DNA from: JACKII01 sp041687435
GTDB lineage: Bacteria; Pseudomonadota; Alphaproteobacteria; Bin95
Length of the DNA stretch: 22,788 bases
NCBI GenBank assembly: GCA_041687435.1
Contig: JAWLBX010000037.1
Location: 1-22,788, forward strand
Direction of reading: 5' to 3'
Both the position numbers and the translations under genes were made by a program. Below are positions 8,219 to 15,699 of this stretch, one piece after another. The notes below the pieces were generated by a model. That model did not search any database. It worked only from the letters and a program-made list of their open reading frames with translations, and had not been told where the DNA came from. Within the stretch, counting starts at the first letter, position 1. The number at the start of each line of letters is the position of its first letter.

Positions 8219-9439
8219 ATGACCCAAACCGCTGCCCCGCCGCTGGCGGGCAAGCTTGTGCTCGACTTTACCCGCGTGCTGGCCGGCCCGTGGGCCTCCC
8301 TCAACCTCGCCGATCTGGGCGCGGAGGTGGTCAAGATCGAACACCCCAAAACCGGTGACGATACGCGCCACTACGCCCCCAGCCCCGACCACGGCGGCGA
8401 GGCCGGCTATTTTCTGTTCGTCAACCGCAACAAGCATTCGCTGGCGCTCGACATCGCCAAGCCGGAAGGCCAGGCGGTCGTCAAGCGGCTGGTCGAAAAG
8501 GCCGACATTCTGATCGAGAACTTCCGCCCCGACGTGATGGAACGGCAAGGACTCGACTACGAGACGCTGAAGGCGATCAACCCCGGCCTGGTCTATTGCT
8601 CGATCTCCGGCTACGGCCATGCCTCGCCGCTGAAGCTGGTGGCCGGCTATGACCCGGTCGCCCAGGCAGAAAGCGGCATGATGTGGATGACGGGCGAGGC
8701 GGATGGCAACCCGCTGCGCACCGGCATCAGCTATGCCGACATCCTGACCGGCATGTTCGCAACCCAGGCCATTCTGGGCGCGCTGATCGCCAGGGAGCGG
8801 GATGGCGTTGGCCAGCATATCGACCTGGCGCTGCTGGATAGCGCCGTCGCCGCCACCGCCAACTATGCCCAGGTGGCGCTGATGACCGGCGTCAGCCCAA
8901 AGCGCTACGGCAACGGCCATCCCTTTCTGGAGCCGTTCGGCCTTTGCGAGACCAAGGACGGCCAGATTTCGCTGGTGATTGGCAACGAACGCCAGTGGGA
9001 ACGGTTCTGCACCGATGTGATCGAAAAGCCGGAATGGCTGACGGACGAACGCTTTGCCACCAATTCCGCCCGCATGGCCAACCGCGAGACCTTCCGGCCG
9101 ATGCTGAACGCGCTGCTGGCGGCGGACACGCGCGAGAACTGGATCGCCAAATTCCGCAAGGCGGGGGTTCCCGCCGGCTCCGTCCGCGACCTGACCGAAG
9201 CGCTGCATGCGCCAGAGGTGCGGGCCCGCCATCTGGTCAAACCGGTGGAGCACCCGCGCGCCGGCCGTCTGGAAATGGTGACCTCGCCCATCCGCTACAG
9301 CGCGACGCCGGTTGCGGAACCGGTGGCAGCGCCGATGCTCGGCCAGCATTCGCGCGCCATTCTGGCCGGCTACGGCTTTTCCGCCGACGAAATCGACACT
9401 CTCGCCCAGAACGGCGTGATTACAGGAGACAGCGCATGA
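8219..9439 (+). CDS. CaiB/BaiF (class III) CoA-transferase, paralogue 1
   Basis: This 406-residue enzyme moves coenzyme A from an acyl-CoA donor to a free carboxylic acid. The family start pattern LVLDFTRVLAGPWAS.NLADLGAEVVKIEHP is visible in the first 43 residues, followed by NRNKHSLALD (69-78), IENFRPDVMERQGLD (99-113) and YDPVAQAESG (144-153). The expected catalytic aspartate is Asp174 in SYADILTGMF. The start is the ATG at 8219, with AGGA ten bases upstream; the frame is open further upstream, but that part does not resemble the family. It is the first gene of a three-gene operon: its TGA overlaps the next ATG (ATGA). It is divergent from the sensor kinase. Donor and acceptor acids are not inferable from sequence. 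Confidence 0.92.
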   Translation: MTQTAAPPLAGKLVLDFTRVLAGPWASLNLADLGAEVVKIEHPKTGDDTRHYAPSPDHGGEAGYFLFVNRNKHSLALDIAKPEGQAVVKRLVEKADILIENFRPDVMERQGLDYETLKAINPGLVYCSISGYGHASPLKLVAGYDPVAQAESGMMWMTGEADGNPLRTGISYADILTGMFATQAILGALIARERDGVGQHIDLALLDSAVAATANYAQVALMTGVSPKRYGNGHPFLEPFGLCETKDGQISLVIGNERQWERFCTDVIEKPEWLTDERFATNSARMANRETFRPMLNALLAADTRENWIAKFRKAGVPAGSVRDLTEALHAPEVRARHLVKPVEHPRAGRLEMVTSPIRYSATPVAEPVAAPMLGQHSRAILAGYGFSADEIDTLAQNGVITGDSA

Positions 9440-10626
9440 CCCCGCCCCTGAAAGGCATTCGCGTCGCCGATTTCAGCCGCGTCATCGCCGGGCCCCTCGC
9501 CAGCATGCATCTGGCCGATCTTGGCGCCGACGTGGTGAAGATCGAGCACCCGGTCGGCGGCGACGACACCCGCGGCTATGTCCCGCCGGACTATCATGGC
9601 CTGTCCGGCGCGTTTCTGTGCTTTAACCGGAACAAGCGGTCCATCACCCTCGACCTCACCGTGCCGGAGGGAAAGGCAACCGCCCGCGCACTGATTGATG
9701 CTGCGGACGTGGTGATCGAAAACTTCTCCACCGGAGTCATGGCGAAATACGGCCTCGACTATGAGAGCGTGAAACGGCCGGACCTGATCTATTGCTCGAC
9801 CTCCGCCTATGGCCGCACCGGGCCGTTTCTGAAGCGGCTCGGCTATGACCCGGTGGTGCAGGCGGAAAGCGGGTTCATGTCGCTTTCCGGCCATCCGCAC
9901 CAGGAACCGGTGCGCACCGCTATTCCGATGGTGGACGTTTCCACCGGGCTGACCGGCGGCGTTGGCGTGCTGGCCGCACTCTATCACCGCAAGCGCACCG
10001 GCCAGGGCCAGTTTCTGGAAGTGCCGCTGTTCGACACTGGCTTCGCCCAGACCGCGATCCATTCCACCGGCTATCTGCTGGATGGCACCGTGCCGGAGCG
10101 GATCGGCAACAACGACTATTTCCTGCACCCGGTCGGCCGCTATGCCTGCGAGGATGGTGAGATCATGATCGCGGTGGAGAGCGACGCGCAGTTCCAGGCG
10201 CTCTGTCAGGCCCTGGGCATCGCCGCCCGCGGCGAGTGGGCCGGCAATGCGGGCCGCGCCGCTGACCGCGACGACCTCAACACGACCCTGGCCGCCGCCC
10301 TGGCGCCGCTGTCGCAGGTGGAGGTTCTGGTATCGTTGCAAGCCGCCGGCGTACCCTGTTTCGAGGCGCGGGACATTCCCGGAGCCTTTGCCGACCCGGC
10401 CGCCTCGCGCTGGCTGGAGCCGGTTCCGCACGAGGATTTGGGCGAGGCGCCGAACATGCCGAGCCCGATGCTGCTGCACGGCACCCCGGCGCGCGACCCG
10501 CTGGGCGGCCCGCTGCTGGGCCGGCATGGCACGGCGGTATTGCACGAGTGGCTGGGCTACAGCGACGAACAGATCGCAGCCCTGCACGTCACCGGCGCCA
10601 TGGGCGCGGCAGAGGAGGCAGCGTAA
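9436..10626 (+). CDS. CaiB/BaiF (class III) CoA-transferase, paralogue 2
   Basis: This is a 396-residue class III CoA-transferase. Conserved pieces are IRVADFSRVIAGPLAS (8-23), LADLGADVVKIEHP (26-39), NRNKRSITLDL (64-74), IENFSTGVMAKYGLD (94-108), YDPVVQAESGF (137-147) and the catalytic Asp167 in PMVDVSTGL. The start ATG at 9436 overlaps the stop of paralogue 1 by four bases and has an AGGAG site seven bases upstream, so the two are translationally coupled. It resembles paralogue 1 throughout its length but is clearly diverged, so this is an old duplication or the acquisition of a related subunit, not a recent copy. It may act alone or pair with a neighbouring paralogue, as in two-subunit transferases such as BbsEF or SmtAB (known for the family; inference here). 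Confidence 0.92.
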   Translation: MTPPLKGIRVADFSRVIAGPLASMHLADLGADVVKIEHPVGGDDTRGYVPPDYHGLSGAFLCFNRNKRSITLDLTVPEGKATARALIDAADVVIENFSTGVMAKYGLDYESVKRPDLIYCSTSAYGRTGPFLKRLGYDPVVQAESGFMSLSGHPHQEPVRTAIPMVDVSTGLTGGVGVLAALYHRKRTGQGQFLEVPLFDTGFAQTAIHSTGYLLDGTVPERIGNNDYFLHPVGRYACEDGEIMIAVESDAQFQALCQALGIAARGEWAGNAGRAADRDDLNTTLAAALAPLSQVEVLVSLQAAGVPCFEARDIPGAFADPAASRWLEPVPHEDLGEAPNMPSPMLLHGTPARDPLGGPLLGRHGTAVLHEWLGYSDEQIAALHVTGAMGAAEEAA

Positions 10627-11772
10627 ATGGCCCTGATCCTGGAAGGCATCACCGTTGCCGACTTCACCGCCGGCGTTGCCGGCCCCGCCGCAACCCAGAT
10701 GCTGGCGGACCTGGGCGCCACCGTCATCAAGGTGGAGCCGCCAACTGGCGACCCAGTGCGCGGCTGGCCCGGCCCGCGGCTCGCCAACGGCGATTCCGCG
10801 GCATTCCTGGCGCTGAACCGCAACAAGCGCTCGCTGGTGCTCAATCTGGCGACGGCCAAGGGCCGGGCGGCGGCGCACACATTGGCGACCAATGCCGATG
10901 TGGTGGTGAGCGACTCACCGGCCCGTGACATGCAGGTGTTCGGTCTGGACCCGGCAACGCTCAGGGCCGGTGCGCCCGGCCTGATCCATGCCGCAATCGA
11001 CCCGGCCCTGCCGGACGGCTCCACCGGCCGCGACGCGCTGCACCAGGCCGCCAGCGGCTGGGGCTCGATCAGCGGCCTGCCGGACGGCCCGCCCGCCAAG
11101 GCCGGCCTGCCAATCATCGAACTGACCGCGGCGGCCAGTCTGGTACAGGCGATCCTGGCCGCACTCTACACCCGCGAAGACTCGGGCGAAGGGCAGGAGG
11201 TCAGCGTCAGCCTGTTCCGCAATGCGCTGGCCATGAGCTATTTCTACGGCCTGAACTACCGCATTTCCGGCGACCCGCCGCGGCGCCATGGCAATAGCAG
11301 CCCGGCCGCCCAGCCGATCGGCGTGTTCCAGGCAAGCGACGGTCCGTTGCAGATGACCCTGGGCGGCGAGCGCGTCTGGCGAAAGTTCGTGGACAACATC
11401 GTCCACCGTCCGGAATGGCTCGAAGACCCGCGCTATACCACCAACCCCGCCCGCGTTCAGAACAAGGAGACGCTGACAGCCGAGATCGAGCGCATCTTCG
11501 CCACCGAGCCGCGCGATCAGTGGGTGGATGCGATGCGCGCAGCCGGCGTGCCCGGCGGCCCGATCCGCACCATCGGCGAAGCGGTGGATTCGGCCGAAGT
11601 ACGCGAGCGCGGCCTGGTTGGTACGGCACCGCATAGCGCGGCGGGTGAGGTGCCGGTGGTGCACAACCCGATCCGTTTTGCCGAAACCCCGGTCCGCAGC
11701 CCGCACGGTGCGCCGCTGCTGGGAGAGCACACGGCGGCGCTGGCTATGGAATTCGGCTTGACCCTCGAATAA
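10627..11772 (+). CDS. CaiB/BaiF-family CoA-transferase, paralogue 3, with altered active site
   Basis: This 381-residue member of the class III CoA-transferase family begins immediately after the stop of paralogue 2, with GAGGAG ten bases ahead of its ATG. The N-terminal fold signature (ITVADFTAGVAGPAATQ, then LADLGATVIKVEPP) and NRNKRSLVLNL (64-74) are intact. Three usually conserved spots differ from paralogues 1 and 2. The catalytic aspartate position is Glu165 (PIIELTAAA rather than xxDxxTG). The IENF motif has become VVSDSP. The YDPVxQAESG motif has become RDALHQAASG. The C-terminal half, including RPEWLEDPRYTTNPAR, is ordinary for the family. It could be a non-catalytic partner subunit for paralogue 1 or 2, or an enzyme using glutamate. 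The frame is uninterrupted, so this is not an obvious pseudogene. Confidence 0.88.
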   Translation: MALILEGITVADFTAGVAGPAATQMLADLGATVIKVEPPTGDPVRGWPGPRLANGDSAAFLALNRNKRSLVLNLATAKGRAAAHTLATNADVVVSDSPARDMQVFGLDPATLRAGAPGLIHAAIDPALPDGSTGRDALHQAASGWGSISGLPDGPPAKAGLPIIELTAAASLVQAILAALYTREDSGEGQEVSVSLFRNALAMSYFYGLNYRISGDPPRRHGNSSPAAQPIGVFQASDGPLQMTLGGERVWRKFVDNIVHRPEWLEDPRYTTNPARVQNKETLTAEIERIFATEPRDQWVDAMRAAGVPGGPIRTIGEAVDSAEVRERGLVGTAPHSAAGEVPVVHNPIRFAETPVRSPHGAPLLGEHTAALAMEFGLTLE

Positions 11773-11879
11773 CCACGATGGTGAACGCGGAGGCGTTGAC
11801 GGAAAGTTTATTGGCCTTCGGCAGCCAAATCGCAAAAGCTAATGGCGGTGCGTTCTAGTTCGACCTGTAGGAGACCATC

Positions 11880-12260
11880 ATGGCTCTTTACAAACGGCTA
11901 GGATCTGTTTTCGGGTGGACAGGTGCCGCGGCAATAGCCGCAGCGCTTGTCATGTTTACCACGGCGCCCGCACGGGCGGATGTGGATTTCCGGGTGATCC
12001 TTGGAGTTCCCGGGACGGTAGGTGTCTTTCTAGCACCAGACCATCACCACCGGCCGCCGCATTGGCGCCAATACCGCTACAAACGCGACTATCACAACCG
12101 GCAGCGGTGGGTGGAACCCCGCCGCGACCATCACAAGGACTGGAGCCGGCCGAGCCGCTGGAAAAAGGCGCATGACCGGCCTAGCCGCTATGATAGCCGT
12201 CGCCAGAGGGGCGGTAACCACCGCGACCGTCATCAGGAGCACGGCCATCGTGGCCGGTAG
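11880..12260 (+). CDS. Small exported histidine/arginine-rich protein, function unknown
   Basis: This is a 126-residue protein. Residues 1-33 form a classic signal peptide: Lys/Arg near the N-terminus, a hydrophobic core GAAAIAAALVMF and an APARA cleavage site, with D34 as the expected first mature residue. The mature part of about 93 residues is strongly biased: about twelve His, about twenty Arg, several Trp/Tyr, and runs such as DHHHRPPHWRQYRYKRDY. It is expected to be periplasmic or envelope-associated, highly basic and probably poorly structured. Small RcnB-like or 'YXWXXP' envelope proteins in proteobacteria have comparable composition, but I do not see a clear family motif. The start is supported by an AGGAG five bases upstream of the ATG. 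It is a separate transcription unit about 107 bases after the CoA-transferase operon and ends just before a strong hairpin. Metal or polyanion binding is possible but unproven. Confidence 0.8.
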   Translation: MALYKRLGSVFGWTGAAAIAAALVMFTTAPARADVDFRVILGVPGTVGVFLAPDHHHRPPHWRQYRYKRDYHNRQRWVEPRRDHHKDWSRPSRWKKAHDRPSRYDSRRQRGGNHRDRHQEHGHRGR

Positions 12261-12274
12261 TTCCTAAATCGAAT

Positions 12275-12302
12275 CCGGCGGCAAGCGGATGTTTGCCGCC
12301 GG
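12275..12302 (+). terminator. Strong hairpin after the His/Arg-rich protein gene
   Basis: CCGGCGGCAA at 12275-12284 pairs perfectly with TTGCCGCCGG at 12293-12302 across an 8-base loop, 14 bases after the stop codon. It is followed by TCTCTTTG, a modest T-rich tail. It lies between two convergent transcription units (the exported protein and the CBS protein) and may act in both directions. Confidence 0.65.
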
Positions 12303-12389
12303 TCTCTTTGCCGGCGCATGGTTTCGCGCAGTGCCCATTCCCGTTCGGCCGCACTTCGGCCCTGGCCAGCTCTTGGATGGCAGCGGGCG

Positions 12390-12824
12390 TCAGGCGCCAG
12401 CGGCGATATAGCGTTGCAGTGCCTGCCCTTCGGTCTCCAACTCGGCAATCCGCGCCTTGACCACGTCGCCGATGGAGATGATGCCGGCCAGACGCCCGTT
12501 TTCCAGTACCGGCAAATGCCGGACCCGGCGATCTGTCATTACCCGCATCAACTCATCGATGTGATCGTCCGGCGAGCAGGTGATCAGGTCCACGGTCATC
12601 AGGGATTCCGCCGTGGCATCCAAAATGCTGGCGCCCTGTCGCGCAAGCCCGGCGACGATATCCCGCTCCGACAGAATGCCGACAGGGCGGCAGCAGGCGT
12701 CATGCACCAGCACCGCGCCAATGCGCGCCTCGGTCAGAAGAGTGGCGACATTGGCAACCGGTTCGGCTGCCGGGACCGCGGTAACGGTGGCGCCTTTCGA
12801 CTTCAGGATTTGCCTCACGATCAT
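12390..12824 (-). CDS. CBS-domain pair protein
   Basis: This 144-residue protein is made only of two tandem CBS domains (about residues 8-63 and 73-132), which form a Bateman module that usually binds adenosine nucleotides or S-adenosylmethionine. Typical pieces are IGAVLVHD....VGILSERDIV in the first repeat and VRHLPVLENGRLAGIISIGDVVKARI in the second. No attached catalytic or DNA-binding domain is present, so its regulatory target is unknown. The start is the ATG at 12824, eight bases after AAGGAG; a GTG three codons earlier lies too close to that site. It is the last gene in the minus-strand run and lies 126 bases after the ferredoxin-NADP reductase gene, so it may have its own promoter. 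Confidence 0.9.
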   Translation of the reverse strand: MIVRQILKSKGATVTAVPAAEPVANVATLLTEARIGAVLVHDACCRPVGILSERDIVAGLARQGASILDATAESLMTVDLITCSPDDHIDELMRVMTDRRVRHLPVLENGRLAGIISIGDVVKARIAELETEGQALQRYIAAGA

Positions 12825-12950
12825 CCCGCACACTCCTTTTCCAGCAATAGGCTGAACGCGGAGGGGCCCGGGGAAGACCCCTCGGCCAGCAGAGTATGCG
12901 GCATTTCATCGCTTCCCGCAACACGGAAAGGATTCGGCACTTCCCTCCCT

Positions 12951-13961
12951 TCAGCCGGGAACGCCCTTGGTGGTGGAATATTCGAACCGCAACACCTCGT
13001 CCGGCCGCAACAGCGGGTGGATGGCGTGCGCAGCCATCGCCGCCTCGCTGAAACCGGTCAGGATCAGCTTGAGCTTGCCGGGATAGGTAGCGATGTCGCC
13101 AACCGCATAGAGTCCGGGCCGGTTGGTGGCGCAGGTGGCCGGATCGACTGCGATATGCTTGTGCTCGACCGCCAGCCCCCACTCGGCAATCGGGCCAAGG
13201 TCCATGGACAACCCGAAGAACGGCAGCAATACATCGGCCGGAACGCTGCGCCGCTCGCCTTTCAGGGTCTGCACGATAACGGCGGACAACTGCCCATCCG
13301 CCCCTTCCAAACCGGCAAGCTGGTAGGGCACAACCATTTCAATCTGCCCTGTGGCGGCAAGCTCCCGCAGGCGTCGCTCGCTTTCCGGCGCGGCGCGAAA
13401 CTTATCGCGCCGGTGGACGACTGCAACGGATGCCGCCACCTCCGCCAGGGAAATCGCCCAATCGACGGCGGAATCACCCCCGCCAGCGATTACCACCCGC
13501 TTGTCCCGAAACGCCTCGCGCCGGTCCACCAGATAGAAAACGCTGGTGCCTTCGAAGGCCTCAATCCCTTCCAGCGGCGGCCGGTTCGGGCCGAAGGCAC
13601 CGACACCGGCGGCAATGATCACCGCCCCGGCTTCCACCTGCACGCCACCCGCATTGGTCAGGCGCCACCGGCCATCGGGCAGGTGTTCCAGTTGCGTAAC
13701 CGGATGATCCAGGTGATAGGCGGGCTCGAAAGGTGCGGCCTGTTCCGCCAGCCGGTCGATCAGCTGCTGCGCTTCGACCATGGGATAGCCGGGAATGTCG
13801 TAAATCGGCTTTTCCGGATACAGCGCCACACACTGCCCGCCGACCGCCGACAACGCATCGAACACGTGGCAGCGCAGCCCGACCATCCCGAGCTCGAACA
13901 CACAGAACAGGCCCACCGGGCCGGCGCCAATCACCGCCACGTCGGTTTGATGCACGGTCAA
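12951..13961 (-). CDS. Ferredoxin/flavodoxin-NADP+ reductase, thioredoxin-reductase-like type
   Basis: This 336-residue flavoprotein transfers electrons between NADPH and ferredoxin or flavodoxin. The FAD-binding motif is IGAGPVG (11-17). A second FAD segment is VGGQCVALYPEKPIYDIPGYP (40-60, in two parts around the family's YPEK.I.DI.G). The NADPH motif is AGGGDSAVDWA (159-169), and LYAVGDIATYPGK is the C-terminal FAD segment. The CxxC redox pair of true thioredoxin reductases is absent. The C-terminal tail FEYSTTKG is characteristic of TrxR-like FNRs, where an aromatic residue and a Ser/Thr stack on and contact the flavin. Translation most likely starts at TTG 13961, since a perfect AGGAGG lies nine bases upstream; a GTG two codons later is the alternative. 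It follows parB by 35 bases on the same strand and may be read with it. Confidence 0.93.
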   Translation of the reverse strand: MTVHQTDVAVIGAGPVGLFCVFELGMVGLRCHVFDALSAVGGQCVALYPEKPIYDIPGYPMVEAQQLIDRLAEQAAPFEPAYHLDHPVTQLEHLPDGRWRLTNAGGVQVEAGAVIIAAGVGAFGPNRPPLEGIEAFEGTSVFYLVDRREAFRDKRVVIAGGGDSAVDWAISLAEVAASVAVVHRRDKFRAAPESERRLRELAATGQIEMVVPYQLAGLEGADGQLSAVIVQTLKGERRSVPADVLLPFFGLSMDLGPIAEWGLAVEHKHIAVDPATCATNRPGLYAVGDIATYPGKLKLILTGFSEAAMAAHAIHPLLRPDEVLRFEYSTTKGVPG

Positions 13962-13996
13962 CTTATCGATCCTCCTAGCGTCGCCGCTGGCGCCGG

Positions 13997-14884
13997 TCAG
14001 TTTATCCGCCCCTGCAAAAGGGCAAGCAATCCGTCCAGTTGCTCCAGCGACCGGTAATGCAGGGTCAGCGCGCCCCGGCTCTTGGTCTTGACCTTGAGCG
14101 ACGCCTTGAGGCCGAGCGTGGCGGTCAGTTCGTTTTCCAGCGCCACCACGTTCGGATCGCGGGGCACCCGCCCCGCTGCCGGTTTCGCTGCGGCATCCGC
14201 CCCTGCCTGGGCCAAGCGTTCGGCATCCCGCACGGTCAGTCCTTCATGGACAATCCGTTCGGCCAGCGCTTCCGGATCTGCCGAATTGACCAGGGCGCGC
14301 GCATGCCCGGCGGACAGGCGCCCGTCGCTCACCATGTCCCGCACAGCGGGCGGCAGCCGCAGCAGGCGCAGCATGTTGCTGATCTGCGGCCGGCTGCGAC
14401 CCACCAGACCGGCGACGGATTCCTGCGTCAGGCCGAAATCCTCCATCAGCCGGCGATAGGCATCGGCCTCCTCAATCGGCGAAAGGTCTTCGCGCTGCAG
14501 GTTCTCCACCAGCGCCACCGCCAGCGCTTCCTGGTCGCTGATGCCGCGAACCAGCACCGGCAACTGGTCCAGCCCGGCAAGCTGCGCCGCGCGCCAGCGG
14601 CGTTCGCCCGCGATGATCTCGTACCGGTCCTGCCGGTCCTTGCGGGCGCGCACGACCAGCGGCTGGATCACCCCGTGCGCCCTGAGCGATTGCGCCAGCT
14701 CCGCCAGGGGTGCCTCCTCGAAATGGCGGCGCGGCTGCACCGCCGACGGCGCCAACTGTCCCGTCGGGACGAACACGACTCCGGCCTGTGCCGCGGCAGG
14801 GGTAGAGATGTCGCCCAGCAGCGCCGCTAATCCCCGGCCCAAGGGCTTGCCGCGGGCGCCGCGGCGTGTCTGCTCGTCAGCCAT
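13997..14884 (-). CDS. parB: Chromosome-partitioning protein ParB
   Basis: This 295-residue parS-binding CTPase loads on centromere sites near the origin, spreads as a sliding clamp, and with ParA separates sister origins; it also recruits SMC. The N-terminus has the ParA-contacting GRGLAALLGD motif (17-25). The CTP-binding region includes GERRWRAAQLAG (93-104) and ENLQREDLSPIEEA (127-140). The helix-turn-helix covers about 151-176 (GLTQESVAGLVGRSRPQISN). A linker follows, then a C-terminal dimerisation domain (KVKTKSRGALTLHYRSLEQLDGLL). The start ATG at 14884 shares one base with the parA stop codon (TGATG), giving coupled expression at a near-equal ratio; an ATG seven codons earlier would overlap parA more deeply. 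A candidate target site lies about 3.4 kb away at 18245. Confidence 0.97.
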   Translation of the reverse strand: MADEQTRRGARGKPLGRGLAALLGDISTPAAAQAGVVFVPTGQLAPSAVQPRRHFEEAPLAELAQSLRAHGVIQPLVVRARKDRQDRYEIIAGERRWRAAQLAGLDQLPVLVRGISDQEALAVALVENLQREDLSPIEEADAYRRLMEDFGLTQESVAGLVGRSRPQISNMLRLLRLPPAVRDMVSDGRLSAGHARALVNSADPEALAERIVHEGLTVRDAERLAQAGADAAAKPAAGRVPRDPNVVALENELTATLGLKASLKVKTKSRGALTLHYRSLEQLDGLLALLQGRIN

Positions 14885-15699
14885 CAGGCTTTCCCCTGCT
14901 GCCATGTGCGGTGCCGCGCCATGAACTCCGCCGCCAGTGCGGCATAGGCCTGCGTACCGGTGCAGCGCGGGTCGTAGAGCGCCACCGGCATGCCGTGCGA
15001 CGGCGCTTCCGACAGGCGGATATTGCGCGGAATTTCGGTCTGGTAGACCAATTCGCCCAGATTGCTGCGCGCGTCATCGACCACAGCGGCACACAGATTA
15101 TTGCGGCGGTCGACCATGGTCATCAAAATGCCATCGATGGCAAGATTGGGATTGATGCGGCCGGTCAAGGTTTCCACCGTGCGCAGCAAATGGCTCAACC
15201 CTTCTAGCGCCAGGAATTCCGCCTGCAATGGTACCAGAATACTGTCAGCCGCGGCCAGCGCGTTCACGGTCAGCAGACCCAATGTCGGCGGGCAATCGAT
15301 CAACACGAATTCCGGACGGCGTGCCACCAGAAAACCGTCGAGTTGTTGCAACACATGGCGCAGCAGCAACTCGCGCCCGGTACTTTCCGAAAGCTCCACC
15401 TCCAGCGCTGCCAAATCGACCGTGGCCGGCACGCAGGTAAGACGGTCGATGGCGGTCGGCATTGCGGCTTCCGCCAGGCTGCAGTCGTCGCACAGTACGT
15501 CGTAGATCGTACGCATCCGCTGCTGGCGGCCCATGCCGAGCGCAGTCGAGGCGTTGCCCTGAGGGTCGAGATCAATCACCAGCACCCGTGCACCCGCCAG
15601 CGCCAACGCCGCGGCCAGGTTGACGGCGGTGGTGGTTTTGCCGACGCCGCCCTTTTGGTTGGCTATCGCCACAATGCGCGATGGGCTAGGTCGGGTCAT
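14884..15699 (-). CDS. parA: Chromosome-partitioning ATPase ParA
   Basis: This 271-residue deviant-Walker ATPase binds DNA non-specifically as an ATP dimer and drives origin segregation with ParB. The deviant Walker A motif is KGGVGKTTT (16-24) with the signature lysine at 16. Walker A' is VIDLDPQGNAS (41-51) and the Walker B region is FVLIDCPPTLGLLT. The C-terminal part carries the basic residues used for DNA binding. There is no N-terminal helix-turn-helix, as expected for a chromosomal (Soj-type) protein rather than a P1-type plasmid ParA. Its 5' end overlaps the rsmG 3' end by 14 bases and its stop overlaps the parB start, so it belongs to the mnmG-rsmG-parA-parB operon. Confidence 0.97.
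   Translation of the reverse strand: MTRPSPSRIVAIANQKGGVGKTTTAVNLAAALALAGARVLVIDLDPQGNASTALGMGRQQRMRTIYDVLCDDCSLAEAAMPTAIDRLTCVPATVDLAALEVELSESTGRELLLRHVLQQLDGFLVARRPEFVLIDCPPTLGLLTVNALAAADSILVPLQAEFLALEGLSHLLRTVETLTGRINPNLAIDGILMTMVDRRNNLCAAVVDDARSNLGELVYQTEIPRNIRLSEAPSHGMPVALYDPRCTGTQAYAALAAEFMARHRTWQQGKA

Noticed and set aside
8081..9349. Long minus-strand frame of over 400 codons opposite CoA-transferase 1
   Set aside because: No recognisable motif, low-complexity translation, and the opposite strand has intact family signatures throughout.
9370..10878. Minus-strand frame of about 500 codons opposite CoA-transferases 2 and 3
   Set aside because: It spans the junction of two real genes and shows no conserved pattern; a shadow frame.
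11796..11801. TTGACG as a possible -35 element before the exported His/Arg-rich protein gene
   Set aside because: No -10-like hexamer lies at an acceptable spacing, so a promoter cannot be supported.
12318..14057. Plus-strand frame of nearly 580 codons across the CBS and reductase genes
   Set aside because: It runs antisense to two genes with clear domains and through their intergenic region without any protein-family signal.
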